8,837 nucleotides of DNA from Desulforudis sp. (lineage in GTDB: Bacteria > Bacillota > Desulfotomaculia > Desulfotomaculales > Desulforudaceae): NCBI GenBank assembly GCA_014859075.1, contig JACUUW010000071.1:1-8837 (forward strand). The letters are read 5' to 3'. The notes beneath the pieces were generated by a model, which saw only the letters and a list, made by a program, of their open reading frames with translations, did no database searches and was not told where the DNA came from. Shown here in pieces: positions 5,922-8,837 of the stretch (its first letter is position 1; the number at the start of each line of letters is the position of its first letter). The translations under genes were made by a program, and so were the position numbers.

Positions 5922-6011
5922 AGGATTGTGAGGTCGCCGGTGGCCGGGCGTCTGGGGAGGCGGGCCGGTGAAGAGTGGACGGGTGGAATGGATAAGGGGG
6001 CTTGTTGAAAG

Positions 6012-6554
6012 GTGTCAGGACTCAAGCAACGGTATCAAGAGGAAGTCATTCCGGCGATGATGGATAAATTCGGTTACCGGAATGTGATGGAGGTCCCCAA
6101 GCTGGAAAAAGTGGTGGTCAACGTGGGCCTCGGGGAGGCCATTCAGAACCCGAAAGCCATAGATGCCGCCATTGAGGACCTCAAGACCATCACCGGACAG
6201 CAACCGGTGGTCACCAAGGCTAAAAAGTCCGTGGCCGCCTTCAAGGTGCGGGAAGGAATGCGCATCGGGATCAAAGTCACCTTGCGGGGCAACCGGATGT
6301 ACGATTTCGTGGACCGGTTGGTCAGCATTGCGCTGCCCCGGGTACGCGACTTTCGCGGCATTTCGCCCCGGGCCTTTGACGGCCGGGGGAATTACACCCT
6401 GGGCTTGAAAGAGCAGTTGATTTTTCCGGAAATCAACTACGACAAAATCGACAAGGTGCGGGGGATGGATGTCACCATCGTCACCACCGCAAAGAATGAC
6501 GAAGAGGCGCGTGAGCTGTTAAGATTAATGGGTATGCCCTTTAAAGCCCATTAA
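6012..6554 (+). CDS. rplE: 50S ribosomal protein L5
   Basis: L5 is part of the 5S rRNA complex in the central protuberance and contacts P-site tRNA and S13. GTG 6012 gives 180 residues, close to the 179 of Bacillus. An in-frame TGA at 6006-6008 rules out any start further upstream. AAGGGGG at 5994-6000 is 11 bases from the start, slightly long spacing. Signatures are LKQRYQEEVIPAMMDKFGY, KVVVNVGLGEA, ITGQQPVVTKAKKSVAAFKV, REGMRIGIKVTLRGNRMYDF and RVRDFRGISPRAFDGRGNYT. The C-terminus has the usual GMDVTIVTTAKNDEEARELL. It is preceded by a 147-bp gap, one of the few non-compact junctions here, and followed 14 bases later by rpsN. Confidence 0.98.
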   Translation: MSGLKQRYQEEVIPAMMDKFGYRNVMEVPKLEKVVVNVGLGEAIQNPKAIDAAIEDLKTITGQQPVVTKAKKSVAAFKVREGMRIGIKVTLRGNRMYDFVDRLVSIALPRVRDFRGISPRAFDGRGNYTLGLKEQLIFPEINYDKIDKVRGMDVTIVTTAKNDEEARELLRLMGMPFKAH

Positions 6555-6568
6555 AAGGAGGGCGGATA

Positions 6569-6754
6569 ATGGCAAAAAAAGCCTTGATCAACAAAGCGAA
6601 CCGGGAACCGAAATTCAGGGTGCGACAGTACAACCGGTGCAAGTTGTGTGGCCGACCCCGGGCTTACATGCGCAAGTTTGGGATCTGCCGGATCTGTTTC
6701 CGGTCATTGTGCTACCGGGGACAGATACCCGGAGTCCGTAAGGCCAGCTGGTAA
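6569..6754 (+). CDS. rpsN: 30S ribosomal protein S14, zinc-binding short type (type Z)
   Basis: S14 binds 16S rRNA in the 30S head with S3 and S10. The protein is 61 residues, the short zinc-containing form typical of Gram-positive bacteria, not the approximately 100-residue zinc-free form. The zinc ligands are visible as Cys24-x2-Cys27 (RCKLCG) and Cys40-x2-Cys43 (ICRICF). The C-terminus LCYRGQIPGVRKASW is nearly invariant. ATG 6569 follows a strong AAGGAGGG at 6555-6562, directly after the rplE stop. In some species a second zinc-free S14 copy is made under zinc starvation; whether this organism has one cannot be seen here. Confidence 0.98.
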   Translation: MAKKALINKANREPKFRVRQYNRCKLCGRPRAYMRKFGICRICFRSLCYRGQIPGVRKASW

Positions 6755-6770
6755 GGAGGTGGTGGGTTAA

Positions 6771-7166
6771 ATGATGACCGATCCGATCGCGGATTATCTA
6801 ACCCGAATAAGGAACGCCAATATCGCCTTTCACGAAACCACCGAGATTCCGGCTTCGGGGACCAAGAAAGCCCTGACCGGGATTCTGAAGGAAGAGGGAT
6901 TCATCAGGGGTTTCGAGATTATTGACAACGGCAAGCAAGGCAGTATTCGGATTTACCTGAAATACGGAAAAGGCAAGGAGCGGGTGATTACCGGCCTGAA
7001 GCGCATTTCCAAGCCCGGACTCCGGGTGTACGTGCGCAAGGATGAAATTCCCCGTGTCCTGGGTGGACTGGGCATCGCGATCCTGTCCACGTCCCAGGGG
7101 ATCATGACCGACAAAGAGGCCCGCAAGCAGGGTGTCGGCGGCGAGGTAATATGTTACGTTTGGTAG
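6771..7166 (+). CDS. rpsH: 30S ribosomal protein S8
   Basis: S8 is a primary binder of the 16S central domain (helix 21), and in E. coli it represses the spc operon by binding its mRNA. ATG 6771 gives 131 residues, normal for the family; an adjacent ATG at 6774 is also possible. AAGGAGGTGG at 6753-6762, overlapping the rpsN stop, serves either. The N-terminus MMTDPIADYLTRIRNAN is typical. The middle has KEEGFIRGFEI and RIYLKYGKGKERVITGLKRI. The C-terminal rRNA-contacting block STSQGIMTDKEARKQGVGGE ends in VICYVW. It is followed after 27 bases by rplF. Confidence 0.98.
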   Translation: MMTDPIADYLTRIRNANIAFHETTEIPASGTKKALTGILKEEGFIRGFEIIDNGKQGSIRIYLKYGKGKERVITGLKRISKPGLRVYVRKDEIPRVLGGLGIAILSTSQGIMTDKEARKQGVGGEVICYVW

Positions 7167-7173
7167 CGTAGCC

Positions 7174-7181
7174 GGGAGGTG
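7174..7181 (+). promoter_or_regulatory. Ribosome binding site that decides the rplF start
   Basis: GGGAGGTG at 7174-7181 contains an in-frame GTG (7179-7181) that would add NQEQ to the N-terminus of L6. The codon is part of the ribosome binding site itself, so the ATG at 7194, 12 bases downstream, is chosen. Confidence 0.7.
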
Positions 7182-7193
7182 AACCAAGAGCAG

Positions 7194-7733
7194 ATGTCGC
7201 GTACAGGGAGAATACCCATTAACATACCGCAGGGCGTAAAGGTTTCCGTGGACGGCAACACCGTCCTGGTTCAGGGACCCAAGGGCCGACTTCAGCGGGA
7301 AATACCGCCCGGCATCAAGCTGGTGCTCGATGACGGAAAGCTGACGGTCGAGGGCACCACCGAGGACCGGGGCACGGCGATGCAGGGCCTGGCACGCACG
7401 CTCGTGGCCAACATGGTCGACGGCGTCGCCCGGGGCTTTCATAAAACGCTGGAACTGACCGGGGTGGGGTACCGCGCCGCGCTGCAGGGGCGAAAGCTGG
7501 TCTTGACCTTGGGCTACTCGCACCCTGTGGAATACGAACCACCTGCAAACATCGAAATCGAGGTACCGGCGGTCACCAGGATCATCATCCGGGGGGCCGA
7601 CAAGGAAGCGGTCGGCCGGGTGGCGGCCAAGATCCGGTCCTTCCGAAAACCCGAGCCGTACAAAGGCAAGGGTGTAAGATACGAAGGCGAAAAGATTCGT
7701 CTGAAGGCCGGCAAGGCCGGTCTGAAAAAGTAA
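7194..7733 (+). CDS. rplF: 50S ribosomal protein L6
   Basis: L6 lies near the sarcin-ricin loop and the factor-binding site of the large subunit. ATG 7194 gives 179 residues beginning MSRTGRIPINIPQGVKVSVD, which matches family length and N-terminus; GTG 7179 is rejected because it lies in the ribosome binding site. The two related domains are both visible: the first has VQGPKGRLQREIPPGI, and the second has LELTGVGYRAALQGRKLVL, LGYSHPVEYEPP and then IRGADKEAVGRVAAKIRSF. The end block KPEPYKGKGVRYEGEKIRLK is highly conserved and is followed by a basic KAGKAGLKK tail. rplR begins 21 bases after its stop. Confidence 0.98.
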   Translation: MSRTGRIPINIPQGVKVSVDGNTVLVQGPKGRLQREIPPGIKLVLDDGKLTVEGTTEDRGTAMQGLARTLVANMVDGVARGFHKTLELTGVGYRAALQGRKLVLTLGYSHPVEYEPPANIEIEVPAVTRIIIRGADKEAVGRVAAKIRSFRKPEPYKGKGVRYEGEKIRLKAGKAGLKK

Positions 7734-7754
7734 GGGAAAGGAGGCCGGCAGGTC

Positions 7755-8126
7755 TTGCTGAAGAAAAGCAGCCGCAGAGAACAGCGCGACAAAAGAAGAA
7801 TCCGGGTTCGGAACAAAATCACGGGCAGTGCCGAGCGCCCCAGGCTGAATGTCTTCCGTAGCGCGAAACACATCTATGCGCAGCTGGTGGACGACGACCG
7901 CGGGGTGACCATCTGTGCCGCCTCCACCGTTTCTCCGGAACTTAGAGAGAAGTTGGATGGTGTTGCGGGCAAGGTTGACGACGCCCGGGCCGTCGGCGAA
8001 CTGCTTGCCGAAAAGGCAAAATCGCTGGGTATCGAACAAGTGGTCTTCGACCGGGCCGGTTATCTGTACCACGGCAGAGTGAAAGCCCTGGCCGAAGGAG
8101 CCCGGGCCAAAGGCTTACAATTTTAA
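7755..8126 (+). CDS. rplR: 50S ribosomal protein L18
   Basis: L18 binds 5S rRNA and helps attach it to the large subunit with L5. TTG 7755 gives 123 residues, slightly longer than the common 117-122. AAAGGAGG at 7737-7744, 10 bases upstream, supports this rare start. The basic N-terminal tail MLKKSSRREQRDKRRIRVRN is followed by ERPRLNVFRSAKHIYAQLVDD, the hallmark of the family. The C-terminal half has VGELLAEKAKSLGIEQVVFD, RAGYLYHGRVKALAEGARAK and the terminal GLQF. All features are ordinary. rpsE begins 19 bases after its stop. Confidence 0.97.
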   Translation: MLKKSSRREQRDKRRIRVRNKITGSAERPRLNVFRSAKHIYAQLVDDDRGVTICAASTVSPELREKLDGVAGKVDDARAVGELLAEKAKSLGIEQVVFDRAGYLYHGRVKALAEGARAKGLQF

Positions 8127-8145
8127 GCGACGGGGGGGAAGTGTT

Positions 8146-8652
8146 GTGTCCAAGTTAGACGCCTCGAAAACGGAAGTCTCCGAGAAAGTGGTTTTCATTA
8201 ACCGCTGCGCCAAGGTGGTCAAGGGCGGCCGCCGGTTCAGCTTTTCAGCCCTGGTCGTCGTCGGCGACGGCGCCGGCCACGTGGGTGCCGGGCTGGGCAA
8301 GGCGACCGAAGTTCCCGAAGCGATTCGAAAAGGAATCGAGGACGGGAAGAAGAACCTTATAAAAGTACCGCTGGTGGGTACCACCATCACCCACGAGGTG
8401 TTGGGACAGTATGGTGCGGGCAAGGTCCTACTGAAGCCGGCCGCCCCCGGAACCGGGGTGATCGCGGGCGGCCCGGTACGTGCCGTGCTCGAACTGGCCG
8501 GGGTCAAGGACATCTTGACGAAGTCACTTGGTTCCAACAACGCGAACAATATGGTCCACGCGACCCTTGACGCCCTCAAGAGATTGAAGACCAAAGACGA
8601 AGTTGCCCGCCTGCGGGGCAAGAACGTCAAGGAACTGGGGATAGGGGGTTAG
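8146..8652 (+). CDS. rpsE: 30S ribosomal protein S5
   Basis: S5 lies on the back of the 30S subunit at the mRNA entry channel with S3 and S4. It affects decoding accuracy and is the site of classical spectinomycin-resistance mutations. GTG 8146 gives 168 residues, preceded by a G-run at 8132-8138. The N-terminal double-stranded-RNA-binding-like domain shows VVFINRCAKVVKGGRRFSF, then ALVVVGDGAGHVGAGLGKAT. The loop around residues 23-29 (AKVVKGG) is of normal length and sequence, with no deletion of the spectinomycin-resistance kind. The C-terminal domain has GTGVIAGGPVRAVLELAGV and LGSNNANNMVHATLDAL. The TAG stop directly abuts the ATG at 8653. Confidence 0.98.
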   Translation: MSKLDASKTEVSEKVVFINRCAKVVKGGRRFSFSALVVVGDGAGHVGAGLGKATEVPEAIRKGIEDGKKNLIKVPLVGTTITHEVLGQYGAGKVLLKPAAPGTGVIAGGPVRAVLELAGVKDILTKSLGSNNANNMVHATLDALKRLKTKDEVARLRGKNVKELGIGG

Positions 8653-8837
8653 ATGGTGGCGGAACAGGCGTCGGTCGTCGGTCGTCGGTCGTCGGCAGCC
8701 AAGGACCGGAAGACTAAAGGCGACGAGCGTTCGATGTTGCGGATTACGCTTATCAGAAGCCTTATCGGCCGGCCCGGGGCCCAGCGCAGGACGGTCCGGG
8801 CCCTGGGGCTGACCCGCATGCACCAATCGGTTGAGCA
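8653..8837 (+). CDS. rpmD: 50S ribosomal protein L30 (3'-truncated by window edge), with possible N-terminal extension
   Basis: L30 is a small (about 60-residue) large-subunit protein. The family match begins at LRITLIRSLIGRPGAQRRTV and continues RALGLTRMHQSVE to the window edge. The open frame starts at ATG 8653, directly after the rpsE stop, with GTG 8656 as the second codon. AGGGGG at 8643-8648 is better spaced for 8656 (7 bases) than for 8653. Either start adds 26-27 residues, including ASVVGRRSSAAKDRK encoded by a heptamer repeat. An in-frame ATG at 8734 would give a standard L30 beginning MLRITLIRS, but it has only a weak site (AAAGG at 8716-8720, 13 bases upstream). The identity is firm; the start is unresolved. 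Confidence 0.8.
   Translation, partial: MVAEQASVVGRRSSAAKDRKTKGDERSMLRITLIRSLIGRPGAQRRTVRALGLTRMHQSVE
8668..8695. repeat. Heptamer tandem repeat at the 5' end of rpmD
   Basis: Four adjacent 7-base units read GCGTCGG, TCGTCGG, TCGTCGG, TCGTCGG. The last unit has an inverted partner CGACGA at 8721-8726 that could form a 6-bp stem with TCGTCG at 8689-8694. The unit matches the repeat family at 5869-5889 after rplX. The 69-bp segment 8668-8736 is a multiple of three with no stop codon, so the rpmD frame stays open through it. Confidence 0.8.

Noticed and set aside
7704..7750. Repeated GGCCGG around the rplF-rplR junction
   Set aside because: The copies encode the ordinary KAGKAG tail of L6 and are common in a GC-rich genome; pairing with the rplR ribosome binding site region is limited to a 6-base palindrome.
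6798..8072. Long open frame on the - strand (424 codons) opposite rpsH, rplF and rplR
   Set aside because: It is antisense to three intact conserved genes, has no recognisable domain, and is expected from the third-position GC bias of the sense genes.
8524..8826. Short - strand frame encoding RRPTTDDRR-like peptide near rpmD
   Set aside because: This peptide is simply the reverse translation of the TCGTCGG heptamer tract; the frame is antisense to rpsE and rpmD and is not a gene.

Overview
The window is a contiguous stretch of the bacterial S10 and spc ribosomal-protein gene clusters, all on the + strand. It runs from the 3' part of rpsJ to the 5' part of rpmD: rpsJ(partial)-rplC-rplD-rplW-rplB-rpsS-rplV-rpsC-rplP-rpmC-rpsQ-rplN-rplX-rplE-rpsN(type Z)-rpsH-rplF-rplR-rpsE-rpmD(partial). 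Every one of the twenty genes is recognisable and intact where it lies fully inside the window. There is no secY or later spc gene, tRNA, rRNA, CRISPR array, transposase or phage gene.

The organism looks like a GC-rich member of the Firmicutes/Clostridia, plausibly of the Desulfotomaculum/Pelotomaculum/Peptococcaceae type. The evidence is strong AGGAGG-type ribosome binding sites before almost every gene, an S10 cluster that runs without a break into spc, the short zinc-binding S14 (61 aa), a four-cysteine L24, a Gram-positive-type L3 and L16 beginning MLMPKRV. This placement is inference from style, not a database match. About half of the visible starts are non-AUG (six GTG, three TTG).

Layout: 1-919 holds rpsJ and rplC. 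920-1133 is an unusually long 214-bp gap with several inverted repeats and a period-7 repeat. 1134-5485 is a very compact run from rplD to rplN, with gaps of 0-16 bp and an rplP/rpmC overlap. 5486-5543 is a short gap made largely of a heptamer repeat. 5544-5864 is rplX. 5865-6011 is a 147-bp gap with another heptamer tract and a hairpin. 6012-8652 is again compact (rplE to rpsE). From 8653 the rpmD reading frame begins with about 27 extra codons that contain a fourth heptamer tract.

The proteins are structural parts of the 30S and 50S subunits, and co-transcription supports balanced supply. The window shows no dedicated promoter or convincing terminator; the main promoter should lie upstream of rpsJ. 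I see no new multi-gene system here. The one real anomaly is that each place where this tightly packed operon is loosened carries a short tandem repeat with a 7-nt period, and one of these may have been absorbed into the L30 coding sequence.
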